Shown here: one piece after another, positions 1-7,389 of the stretch
How the letters are laid out: each line of letters opens with the position of its first letter
How positions within the stretch are numbered: the first letter of the stretch is position 1
Assembly: GCF_001187785.1 (NCBI RefSeq)
Contig: NZ_CP012154.1
Coordinates: 1,668,501 to 1,732,500, forward strand
Direction: 5' to 3'
Length of the DNA: 64,000 nucleotides
Source of the DNA: Wenzhouxiangella marina
GTDB taxonomy: Bacteria > Pseudomonadota > Gammaproteobacteria > Xanthomonadales > Wenzhouxiangellaceae
The notes under the pieces: model-generated
Databases searched by the model: none
What the model was told of the DNA's origin: nothing
The model's input: the letters and a program-made list of their open reading frames with translations, nothing else
Position numbers and translations under genes: made by a program

Positions 1-410
1 GTGAGTTTCAGGCCGCCTGGCGGCACCAGGTCGATGCGAGGGTCGTGCGGGCGAGGCAGGTGCTCGTGCACGGACGACATCACGGCGTCGGCCTGGTGCG
101 GACCGCTGACGCCCAGCACCTTGGGGTGGATCTTCAGGATCTCTTCGGGCTTGGCGCCCATGCAGCCGGTCACCAGCACCTTGCCGTTCGCGCTCAGGGC
201 TTCACCGATCGTCTCCAGCGACTCGGCCTTGGCCGAATCGATGAAGCCGCAGGTGTTGACGACCACCAGATCGGCATCTTCGTAACTGGGAACCAATCGA
301 TAGCCCTCGGACTTCAGCCGCGAGACGATCTGTTCCGAATCCACCAGGGCTTTGGGGCAGCCCAGGGACACCAGGCCAACGGTCGGGTTCTGATTGGGGC
401 GATTGCTCAT
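1..410 (-). CDS. rimO: Ribosomal protein uS12 methylthiotransferase RimO (N-terminal part, cut by window edge)
   Basis: This radical-SAM enzyme adds a methylthio group to an aspartate of ribosomal protein uS12 in the cytoplasm. Only about the first 136 residues lie in the window; the radical-SAM and TRAM domains would lie beyond base 1. The visible part is the N-terminal methylthiotransferase domain. It has the three cysteines that bind the auxiliary iron-sulfur cluster: [12 protein letters not shown] (C18), VNTCGFI (C54) and VTGCMG (C83). The SLGCPK form and the [10 protein letters not shown] stretch fit RimO better than MiaB. The start is the ATG at 410. It lies downstream of the BtuF-like gene on the same strand, with an 85-base gap. 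Confidence 0.93.
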   Translation of the reverse strand, partial: MSNRPNQNPTVGLVSLGCPKALVDSEQIVSRLKSEGYRLVPSYEDADLVVVNTCGFIDSAKAESLETIGEALSANGKVLVTGCMGAKPEEILKIHPKVLGVSGPHQADAVMSSVHEHLPRPHDPRIDLVPPGGLKL

Positions 411-495
411 GCGCGCATTCTACCTCGCAAGACCCCTGCTCCACGGGCTTTGACTCGTCCTGAAGCTGGAAATCCTTCTCGGACGCGTGCCGATT

Positions 496-1263
496 TCATT
501 CGCGGCAACGGCGGACCACTTCGGCCAGCCTGTCGAAGCCCTCGATCAGGCGAGGTCCGGGACGGCCCAGCCAGGCTTCGCTGATCGGGAGCACCCGCCC
601 GTTTCGGACCGCCGGGAGTTCCGACCAGCCCTCCCGCCGGGTGACGATGTGCGGCCGATACTTGTCTTCGGCTACGCCGCACCAGCTCATCACGATGGCT
701 TCGGGCTGCGCCGAGCAGGCCTGCTCGGTGCTGATTTCCAGACTCTCGCGATCAACGTCGGCAAAGGGATTGACTCCACCGACCCGTTCGAGCATCTCGT
801 TCGTCCAGGATCTGCGGCCGGGAACGATCACCGGCTTGGGCCACCATTCGATCAGGATCGGGACGGGCGCATGCGCTGGAGGGGGAAGGTCCAGGCGCTG
901 CTCGAAGGCCTCGATCAGATGCCGAGCCGCAGTGGCCGCATCCAGCGCCAGGCCGATGCGGCGGATGTCCTCGATCACATCGGTCAGGCCCTGCGGCTGG
1001 GTGAGGAGGAGAGGGAGCCCGGCCGATTGCAATCGTTCCAGGCAGCGCTCGTGACCGGGCACGGTCAGCGAGGTGATGACCAGGTCGGGCTTCAGCGCCT
1101 GCACGCGTTCGACGTCGATGTCCAGGTCCGGACCGATCCGGGGCAGCGTCGAGACGATCTCGGGAGGGAAATCCGAATGATCGTCGACGCCCACCAGCCA
1201 GTCGGCCCGTCCCAGGGCGCAGACGATCTCGGTGTTCGAACAGGTGTGGGAGACGATGCGCAT
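496..1263 (-). CDS. BtuF-like cobalamin/metal-chelate-binding protein without signal peptide
   Basis: This 255-residue protein resembles the helical-backbone receptors of the BtuF/FepB type (PF01497), which bind vitamin B12 or iron chelates. Typical features are the N-terminal SHTCSNTEIVCALGRADWLVG stretch (first residues shown in part), the KPDLVITS segment, and a C-terminal NGRVLPISEAWLGRPGPR region. It starts directly at the receptor fold: no signal peptide or lipobox is visible before it, whereas classical BtuF is periplasmic. The ATG at 1263 lies 3 bases after the stop of the transporter gene, so the two are very likely co-transcribed. No BtuC or BtuD gene is nearby. It may be a cytoplasmic cobamide-related protein or may work with the neighbouring carrier; the ligand is unknown. 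Confidence 0.8.
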   Translation of the reverse strand: MRIVSHTCSNTEIVCALGRADWLVGVDDHSDFPPEIVSTLPRIGPDLDIDVERVQALKPDLVITSLTVPGHERCLERLQSAGLPLLLTQPQGLTDVIEDIRRIGLALDAATAARHLIEAFEQRLDLPPPAHAPVPILIEWWPKPVIVPGRRSWTNEMLERVGGVNPFADVDRESLEISTEQACSAQPEAIVMSWCGVAEDKYRPHIVTRREGWSELPAVRNGRVLPISEAWLGRPGPRLIEGFDRLAEVVRRCRE

Positions 1264-1266
1264 GGG

Positions 1267-2586
1267 CTACCTCAGACTGGCCGCGCGGCGTCCGCGGTCC
1301 TCGTTGACTCGAATTCCGATGAGGATGGCCAGGGCAAACAGCAGCAGGCAGAAGACGATCGCCGTGCCGAGCCCGAAGGCAGCCTGCAGCAGGCCGAGGC
1401 CGAGGATGCCGAAGATCGCGGCCAGCTTCGAGGCCGTGCCCCAGAAGCCGAAGAACTCGGCCGAGCGGCCGTTGGGTGTCAGCAGGCCGACCAGTGCGCG
1501 GCCAGCCGATTGGGAGGAGCCCAGGCTCAGGCCCGCCAGCACGCCCGCGCCGAGAAAGACCTGTTCGGCCGACCAATGCACGCCGAACAGGGACCGGCTC
1601 AGTTCGGCAATGGCGGGCGTCTGCCAGATCGCGAGAATCGCCAGCAGCCAGAGCCAGAGGGTGATCAGGTAGGTGCGACGTGCGCCGATCATGGACTGCA
1701 GGACACCGAAACCCAGCGCGCCGATGGCGGCGGTGATCTGTACCAGTACGAACATCAGCACGCGGGTGGACTCGGACCAGCCGATGACCTGGGCGCCGAA
1801 GATGAAGGCGAAGCTGACCACGATGTAGACGCCAGCCATAAGGAAGAAGATCGAGCCCATCAGCCAGGCCAGATCGTGGAAACGTCCCAGCTGTCGAAAC
1901 GTGCCCTGCATCCGCTTCACGGCCAGGCGAAGATAGCTGGCACCGTCGGGCAAGGGGCGTCGGCGACCACGCTCGCGCAGCCAGAGAAAGGTCGGAAGGG
2001 CGGTCAGTAGGAAGAAGCCGGCGGCGAAGGGGCCGACCCAGCGAATGCGATCGTAGTTGTCCAGGCTGACTTCGCCGAGAAAAGCCAGGGCAAAGGCCGT
2101 GGCGACCAGGCCGCCGGCATAGCCAAGGGCCCAGCCCAGGCCCGAAATCCAGCCCAGATCCTCGGGTGGCCCCAGGCCGGTCAGAAAGGCGGCGATGAAG
2201 GACTCCCCGATCGCGTAGGCAAAGTTCGAAACGATGATCAAGGCCATGGCCCAGAGGATCCAGCCGGGTTCGATCAGCCAGAGCAGGGCGGTGCTGATGA
2301 CCGTGGCCAGGTAGCTCAGGAAGAGAAAGCGCTTGCGCCAGCGACGATGGTCCATGACGGCGCCGCAGATCGGGGCCGCGACCACGACCAGCAGGTAGCT
2401 GATCGCCAGCGCCAGGCTCCAGAGCAGATTGCCGAGGCGGAAGTCCGGCGCATCACCGACGATCACCCGCGTGAACAGATCACCGAAGACCACGGTGATG
2501 ATCAGCAGGGTGTAGGCCTGATTGGCGAAGTCGAACATCGCCCAGCCGGCGATCTCCTTCATCGGCGCACGTTTTCTGCTGACCAT
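1267..2586 (-). CDS. UMF1 (Atg22-like) MFS transporter
   Basis: This 439-residue inner-membrane protein has about 12 hydrophobic segments and the hallmark N-terminus of the UMF1 family, EIAGWAMFDFANQAYTLLI. That family is a branch of the major facilitator superfamily related to fungal vacuolar amino-acid effluxers; bacterial substrates are mostly unknown. The ATG at 2586 was chosen, with a second in-frame ATG eight codons later. A 3-base gap separates it from the BtuF-like gene downstream, which suggests a functional pair, possibly in corrinoid or chelate handling (inference). Confidence 0.85.
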   Translation of the reverse strand: MVSRKRAPMKEIAGWAMFDFANQAYTLLIITVVFGDLFTRVIVGDAPDFRLGNLLWSLALAISYLLVVVAAPICGAVMDHRRWRKRFLFLSYLATVISTALLWLIEPGWILWAMALIIVSNFAYAIGESFIAAFLTGLGPPEDLGWISGLGWALGYAGGLVATAFALAFLGEVSLDNYDRIRWVGPFAAGFFLLTALPTFLWLRERGRRRPLPDGASYLRLAVKRMQGTFRQLGRFHDLAWLMGSIFFLMAGVYIVVSFAFIFGAQVIGWSESTRVLMFVLVQITAAIGALGFGVLQSMIGARRTYLITLWLWLLAILAIWQTPAIAELSRSLFGVHWSAEQVFLGAGVLAGLSLGSSQSAGRALVGLLTPNGRSAEFFGFWGTASKLAAIFGILGLGLLQAAFGLGTAIVFCLLLFALAILIGIRVNEDRGRRAASLR

Positions 2587-2673
2587 CGTCGATCGCGGGC
2601 GTGAACGGGTGCGCTCATGGTAGCGCGCGCGGCGGGTACACTACATCCTCGCTTCGCCTTTTTTCATCGCTGA

Positions 2674-2826
2674 CTTGGACCATTTCCGAACCCTTGGTTT
2701 GACTGCGCAGACTGCGGTGAAGCCATCGGCGGAGCGAGAATGGAAGCAGACCCTGCCACGCCGAGGTGTCTGCGCTGTGCCAGGGCCCTGGAGTTCCTCA
2801 TCCAGGGTCGGACCCGGACCCCCTGA
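2674..2826 (+). pseudogene. DksA/TraR-type C4 zinc-finger fragment without a usable start codon
   Basis: In one frame this stretch encodes a C4 zinc finger with the exact DksA/TraR spacing C-X2-C-X17-C-X2-C: CADCGEAIGGARMEADP, then a second CLRC pair. The Ile, Arg and Pro positions of the family signature are all kept. The frame is open only from just after a TGA at 2671-2673 and has no ATG, GTG or TTG before the first cysteine pair. The first ATG (2740) falls between the two pairs, so initiation there would lose half the finger. It ends with a TGA 21 bases before the SDR gene. It may be a remnant, a gene broken by a small indel, or a short finger protein with a non-canonical start. Confidence 0.55.
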
Positions 2827-2847
2827 CAAGCCCAGGAGCAAGAACAC

Positions 2848-3669
2848 ATGCCAGAACAGGATTCTCGTCGACCCAGCGTACTGATTACCGGTGGAGGCGC
2901 CGGTCTCGGCGAGGCAATGGCGCGGCGTTTTGCGGCGGCAGGCTACGCCGTCATGGTGGCCGATCTCGATGAGGATCGCGCCCGCGGCGTGGCCGAATCG
3001 CTGGGAGCGTCAGCCCGTTGGTTCGTGATGGATATCACCGATGAGTCGGCCTGGACTCGGGCCATCGAGGCCGTGCGGGAGGAGTTCGGTGGTCTCGATG
3101 TCCTGGTCAACAACGCCGGTGTGGCCGTCGGCGGCAGCCTGGAAGAAACCTCGATGGAGGATTGGCGCTGGGTCATCGAGATCGATCTGCTCGGTGTGGT
3201 GGCGGGCTGCAAGGCCTTTGCGCCGATGATGCGTGAACAGGGACGCGGGCACATCATCAACGTCGCTTCCTTCGCCGGTTTTGCCGCGGCACCCGGGATC
3301 AACGCCTACGGCACGGCCAAGGCCGGGGTCGTGGCCCTGTCGGAAATGCTCCGCGCCGAGTTGGCGCCGGCCGGGGTCGAGGTGTCGGTGCTGTGCCCGG
3401 CCTTCGTCAAGACGCGCCTCACCGAGACCATGCGTGCACCGGATGACAGCTACCAGCGCCGCGTCGAGCGATGGATGCAGAACTCGGGTGTGACCGCAGA
3501 GGACGTGGCCCAGACCGTTTTTGCCGCCGTCCGACGCCCTCGTTTCATGCTGCTCACCCATGGCAATACGCGCTGGGCCTGGCGGTTGAAGCGCTGGTTC
3601 CCCGAGCGTTACTACCGGATGCTGATCAAACAGGTGAAGAAGGCCGAGCGACGTGCCCGCCGCGGATAG
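2848..3669 (+). CDS. Short-chain dehydrogenase/reductase (SDR)
   Basis: This 273-residue protein is a classical SDR oxidoreductase using NAD(P). It has the Rossmann motif ITGGGAGLGEAMARR near the N-terminus, the NNAG motif near residue 88, and the catalytic Ser in NVASFAGF followed by Tyr and Lys in YGTAKAG. An acidic residue after the second strand (VADLDEDR) suggests NAD preference. The C-terminal 40 residues are very basic (WRLKRWFPERYYRMLIKQVKKAERRARR), which could favour membrane association. A ribosome site AGGAG lies about 13 bases before the ATG. The substrate cannot be deduced. It follows the zinc-finger fragment by 21 bases. Confidence 0.88.
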   Translation: MPEQDSRRPSVLITGGGAGLGEAMARRFAAAGYAVMVADLDEDRARGVAESLGASARWFVMDITDESAWTRAIEAVREEFGGLDVLVNNAGVAVGGSLEETSMEDWRWVIEIDLLGVVAGCKAFAPMMREQGRGHIINVASFAGFAAAPGINAYGTAKAGVVALSEMLRAELAPAGVEVSVLCPAFVKTRLTETMRAPDDSYQRRVERWMQNSGVTAEDVAQTVFAAVRRPRFMLLTHGNTRWAWRLKRWFPERYYRMLIKQVKKAERRARRG

Positions 3670-3676
3670 ACGGCGC

Positions 3677-3705
3677 TTGAAAGGCCGACCCAATCCCGGG
3701 ATACT
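3677..3705 (+). promoter_or_regulatory. Candidate sigma70 promoter for the FHA-EAL/cytochrome pair
   Basis: A TTGAAA (3677-3682) and a GATACT (3700-3705) are separated by 17 bases and lie about 40 bases before the FHA-EAL start codon. The -35 matches the consensus at five positions and the -10 at four. Confidence 0.4.
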
Positions 3706-3743
3706 GGCTCGAGGGCCGTTGTGGAAAGGTTGACGGGCACGCC

Positions 3744-4844
3744 ATGAGCGAGCGTTTCTATCTCGAGAGTTCCAGGGGGCAGTCCCACCTTCCGCGGCGA
3801 CTGAACCTCGATGCGTTTCCGGCCACGGTCGGGCGGCACCCCGACTGCAATGCGCAGCTCAACGTCGATCGAATCTCGCGTCTGCATGCCCGCTTCGAGC
3901 TGCAGGATGGCGCCCTCTGGGTCGAAGACCTCGGCAGCACCAATGGCACCTTCGTCAATCACCAGCGCATTGCCGAGCGCACTGCGCTCAAGGTGGGCGA
4001 TGTCGTGCACCTGGCCGACCACGAGTTCCGCCTGATGCGCGAGGAGGGCATGGGAGGGCCGCGCGGTTCGGCCGCTTCGACCGAGACCGTCGTCGGAATG
4101 AGCGCCTTGCCCAGCGAGTTTCCCCTGCAGATGGCCGCCTTCTTCGATCTGCTCGAGCATGGCAAGGTCGAGGCCTTCTACCAGGACATCTGTCATGCCG
4201 ATGGCACGATCTATGGCCATGAGTTGCTCGGTCGCAGTCTGCACGAGGAATTGACCGAGGGTCCTGGGCAGTTGTTTGCCCTGGCCGCTGCATTGAACGC
4301 GGAGGTCAAGCTGAGTCGCCTGCTGCGCAGGCGCTCCTTCGAGGCCGCCGCCAGAGCGGGCCTGAAACGTCCCCTGTTCTTCAATAACCATCCAGCCGAA
4401 TGCGAGGATTTCGATGCGCTGCTCGCCGAGTTGGCAAGGTTGCACAACGATTTCCCGAGCCTGCGCCTGGTCTTCGAAGTGCACGAGGCCGCGGTCACCG
4501 ATCGCGACACGATGAGTGACGTGCGTCGGGAACTCGATCGGATGGGCATCGAACTGGCCTACGATGATTTCGGGGCGGGTCAGGCTCGTCTACTCGAGCT
4601 GGTGGAAGTCCCACCGGACTACCTCAAGTTCGATATTTCTCTCGTTCGGGGTCTGGAAGATCGGGAATCGGCCAAGTATCGCCTGCTCAAGACCCTCAAC
4701 GAACTGATCGTCGACATGGGCATCAAAACGCTCGCTGAGGGCATCGAGACCGAGGAAACCGCCGCACTCTGCAGGGAGATCGGCATCGATTTCCTGCAGG
4801 GCTTCCTCTATTCACGGCCTCGCGCCATCCTTCGATCGGCATGA
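3744..4844 (+). CDS. FHA domain-EAL domain fusion (phosphothreonine reader with c-di-GMP phosphodiesterase-type domain)
   Basis: This 366-residue cytoplasmic protein joins an N-terminal FHA domain (about residues 15-95) to a C-terminal EAL domain (about 125-366). The FHA part has the phosphothreonine-binding signature: GRHPDC, SRLHARF and STNGTFVN. In the EAL part the name-giving motif reads HELLGR, keeping the metal-binding Glu. The Asn (FFNNHP), the second Glu (FEVHE), the DDFGAG pair, the Lys of YLKFD and the AEGIE and LQGFLYSRP segments are also kept, so activity is plausible. The HHP-like NNHP is unusual. No transmembrane segment is visible. Its last bases overlap the cytochrome gene (ATGA), so translation is coupled. 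FHA joined directly to EAL suggests that kinase signalling controls c-di-GMP. Confidence 0.9.
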   Translation: MSERFYLESSRGQSHLPRRLNLDAFPATVGRHPDCNAQLNVDRISRLHARFELQDGALWVEDLGSTNGTFVNHQRIAERTALKVGDVVHLADHEFRLMREEGMGGPRGSAASTETVVGMSALPSEFPLQMAAFFDLLEHGKVEAFYQDICHADGTIYGHELLGRSLHEELTEGPGQLFALAAALNAEVKLSRLLRRRSFEAAARAGLKRPLFFNNHPAECEDFDALLAELARLHNDFPSLRLVFEVHEAAVTDRDTMSDVRRELDRMGIELAYDDFGAGQARLLELVEVPPDYLKFDISLVRGLEDRESAKYRLLKTLNELIVDMGIKTLAEGIETEETAALCREIGIDFLQGFLYSRPRAILRSA

Positions 4845-6361
4845 GCCGGAAGGATCGGAAGCCGGTGCGGGCTCGGCCGGCACGGCGACATCTGCGCTGG
4901 TTCGCCACGGTCCTCTTTTCCGTATTGCTGGTGGGTGGTGCCTGGTCCTGGTGGCAGGCGGGTCAGTTCGAGCATCGCTTCGATGCGGACTATGTCGGTT
5001 CGGCGGTCTGTGGGAACTGTCACACGATCATGCACGGCCAGTGGCAGGCGTCGCCGCACGCCAATATGGTGCGTCGCCCGGATGCCGGCTCGGTGGTCGG
5101 TGATTTCACCGAAGGGGAATTCAGGCTGCCCGAGGACAGCCCGGACCCGCTGGCCGGCGAAGTGGTCGCGAGGATGTTCCAGCAGGACGGGCGCTACTAC
5201 ATGGCGCTTCGCCACCCCGAGCGCGCCGAATTCGTCGGTTTCCCGATCCGCCAGGTGGTCGGCTACCAGTATCGCCAGGAATACCTGTTCCAGGAAGATG
5301 GCGGCGTGCTGAGGCGATTGCCGCTGCAGTGGTCGACGGAGCGACAGGAGTATTTCCCTTACTGGAATCTGCAGGAGGGGAGCGCTCAGACCCTGGACGA
5401 TTTGTGGGCCCAGATGCAGAGCGTCAATTCCGCCTGGAACCTCTATTGCGCACGCTGTCACGTGGTGAATCTCGAAATCCACGAGCGCAATGCGGCGCAC
5501 ACCGAGGCCAGGGTCAGCTGGCAGGAGACCGGCATCGGCTGTGAATCCTGCCACGGGCCGGGCAGCCTGCACGTGGCCTATATGGAGTCCTCGCCGATCA
5601 ACCGATTGGCCATGTTTGCCCGCAACCACTTCGAGGGCAAGCCCGTCGCCTACGTGGCCAACGCCGACAAGCTTCCGAAGGAACAGGCCATGTCGGTCTG
5701 CGCACGCTGCCACGGCGCCGACATCTTCGGCGCCCACCAGGACATCTACCGGCTCTACGAGCCCGGATACAGTCGAAGCGGTCGGATCAACGACCTGTCC
5801 GGGTATTTTCGCCAGGCGCCCCTCACGCCCGGTCGGACCTCACCCACGATCGAGGTCTGGCAGAACGGACGCCCGCGCGGCATCGGCATGCTGTTCCGCT
5901 CCTTGATCGAATCGGCCTGCTACCAGGAGGCCGAAGTTCGATGCTATGACTGCCACAATCCGCACCAGAACAAGGCCGAGGCGGTGCCGGGCATTCTGAC
6001 GGCCTCCGAGACTTCGAACGCCTACTGCGGTCAGTGCCATGGAGACATCGCCCGGGATCCAGGCGCTCACAGCCGGCACAGCGCCGGAGGACCCGGCAGT
6101 TTCTGCTATGACTGTCACATGCCGCGCCACATCACCAAGCTCAACACCGGCATCTGGCAGCGTGCCCGAACGCATGAGATGAGTTCCCTGCCGAATCCGG
6201 AAGACAGCGTTCGCTTCGGCCTCGATCAGGCGCCGAATGCCTGCAGCGATTGTCACGAAGACCTGACGCCTCAGGAACTGCTCGAGATCAGGACGCGTTG
6301 GTGGGGCGCGCCGGAGGCCGGGCCGGCGCCGGATGAGGGCGAGGTGCTGGCTCGTTACTGA
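4841..6361 (+). CDS. Membrane-anchored octaheme cytochrome c
   Basis: This 506-residue protein has a basic N-terminus and one membrane segment (about residues 19-40, RWFATVLFSVLLVGGAW), followed by a periplasmic region with eight CXXCH haem-binding motifs. In order these are CGNCH, CARCH, CESCH, CARCH, CYDCH, CGQCH, CYDCH and CSDCH. The first, near residue 57, sits in a VGSAVCGNCHTIMHGQW context typical of cytochrome c554-like multihaem proteins. It probably transfers electrons or reduces an unknown small molecule. Its ATG overlaps the stop of the FHA-EAL gene by 4 bases. No quinol oxidase subunit or haem lyase is adjacent. The pairing with a c-di-GMP enzyme is unusual. Confidence 0.88.
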   Translation: MSRKDRKPVRARPARRHLRWFATVLFSVLLVGGAWSWWQAGQFEHRFDADYVGSAVCGNCHTIMHGQWQASPHANMVRRPDAGSVVGDFTEGEFRLPEDSPDPLAGEVVARMFQQDGRYYMALRHPERAEFVGFPIRQVVGYQYRQEYLFQEDGGVLRRLPLQWSTERQEYFPYWNLQEGSAQTLDDLWAQMQSVNSAWNLYCARCHVVNLEIHERNAAHTEARVSWQETGIGCESCHGPGSLHVAYMESSPINRLAMFARNHFEGKPVAYVANADKLPKEQAMSVCARCHGADIFGAHQDIYRLYEPGYSRSGRINDLSGYFRQAPLTPGRTSPTIEVWQNGRPRGIGMLFRSLIESACYQEAEVRCYDCHNPHQNKAEAVPGILTASETSNAYCGQCHGDIARDPGAHSRHSAGGPGSFCYDCHMPRHITKLNTGIWQRARTHEMSSLPNPEDSVRFGLDQAPNACSDCHEDLTPQELLEIRTRWWGAPEAGPAPDEGEVLARY

Positions 6362-6382
6362 GGAACCGGGGTCGGTCCGGGG

Positions 6383-7378
6383 CTACCACCACATCGAGAG
6401 GGACAAGGCCCCGTAGTCCTGCCCCTGCGGTTGACCGATGAACTCCCTGCTACGCCAGACGTGCGTGTACGTGACCCGGAACGGCCCCTGGCTGAACACG
6501 AAGCCCCCGAAGACCTCGCCGACGAAACGCCGTATGTCCACTCCATCCCGTCCACCGATGGTGTTTCCTTCGAGAAAGAGATCGCGTCCGACCAGACGGC
6601 CTTCGGTGCCCAGGAACAGGTACCAGGTGCGTCCGTTGGGCTGGAAGAACGCGGATCCCGAAACGGCCGGGGTGATCCTGGGAGGACCGTAATCGGTCGT
6701 CAGGTTCGAGCCGATTCGGATGAAGCCGCCGCCGGTCAGGTGCGTGTAGGCGTTGCCGACGGTCACGCCACCGAAGGCATTGACGTCGAAGCGGTGGCCG
6801 TTGAGCGTGTCGAGCTGGTTGATCCGCCGGATGCGGTCATAGCCGAGGAGGAGCGTGGGCTCGTTCTCCAGCTGCTCGTTCCATCCGACCGGCCGACGGG
6901 TGTCGATCAGCCGATGAATCGTCTTCTGCAATTGCTTGCCGCCAGCGGCCGGGCCGGCGATCCCCAGGCCGACGCGGACCCGGTCCGCACCGCCTTCGTG
7001 AAGCGTGCCGGTGGCGAACATCAAATGGAGCCAGCCGGCATAGAGGCGGTCGTTGGGCGGAAACTCCGGGTTCTCGATGTCGGCTGGAGTGAAGATGTTG
7101 TGGCCGATGGAAAAGCTGTAGGGCAGGGTCTCGGCTTCCTCGAAACCCGGAAAGCGGCGGGCCACGGATTCCAGCCAGCTCGGCGGGGTTCGCGTCTGTC
7201 CCACGAGGCTGAGTCGCAGGCCGGAGGTGTAGTAGCGATCGCGGCCGGCAAACAGATCGTTTTCGTACTCGAACACCCAGAGTGCCGATCGTTCAGTCTC
7301 GTCACTCGCGTCGTCGGCTTGAACGAATGGCGTCAGGGCTGCGAGCAGCAGCCCAGCGGCCAGCGGCAGGAATTTCAT
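6383..7378 (-). CDS. lpxR: LpxR-like lipid A 3'-O-deacylase (outer-membrane beta-barrel)
   Basis: This protein of about 331 residues belongs to the LpxR family (formerly DUF2219), outer-membrane enzymes that remove acyl chains from lipid A. After a signal peptide (MKFLPLAAGLLLAALTPFVQA) comes the family hallmark FEYENDLFAGRDRYYTSGLR, carrying the Asn-Asp pair and Thr of the active-site region. The rest alternates hydrophobic and polar residues and ends in an aromatic residue (LSMWW), as barrels do. The ATG at 7378 has AGGAG 7 bases upstream; a GTG at 7393 that overlaps the peptidase stop is the alternative. It is coupled to the M13 peptidase gene. The assignment rests on the N-terminal motif. 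Confidence 0.82.
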   Translation of the reverse strand: MKFLPLAAGLLLAALTPFVQADDASDETERSALWVFEYENDLFAGRDRYYTSGLRLSLVGQTRTPPSWLESVARRFPGFEEAETLPYSFSIGHNIFTPADIENPEFPPNDRLYAGWLHLMFATGTLHEGGADRVRVGLGIAGPAAGGKQLQKTIHRLIDTRRPVGWNEQLENEPTLLLGYDRIRRINQLDTLNGHRFDVNAFGGVTVGNAYTHLTGGGFIRIGSNLTTDYGPPRITPAVSGSAFFQPNGRTWYLFLGTEGRLVGRDLFLEGNTIGGRDGVDIRRFVGEVFGGFVFSQGPFRVTYTHVWRSREFIGQPQGQDYGALSLSMWW

Positions 7379-7389
7379 TCGTCGGCTCC

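Noticed and set aside
487-2010. Long open frame antisense to the BtuF-like and transporter genes
   Set aside because: Its protein is a Gln/Asp/Arg-rich mirror of the real genes with no domain; such frames are expected from codon bias at high GC.
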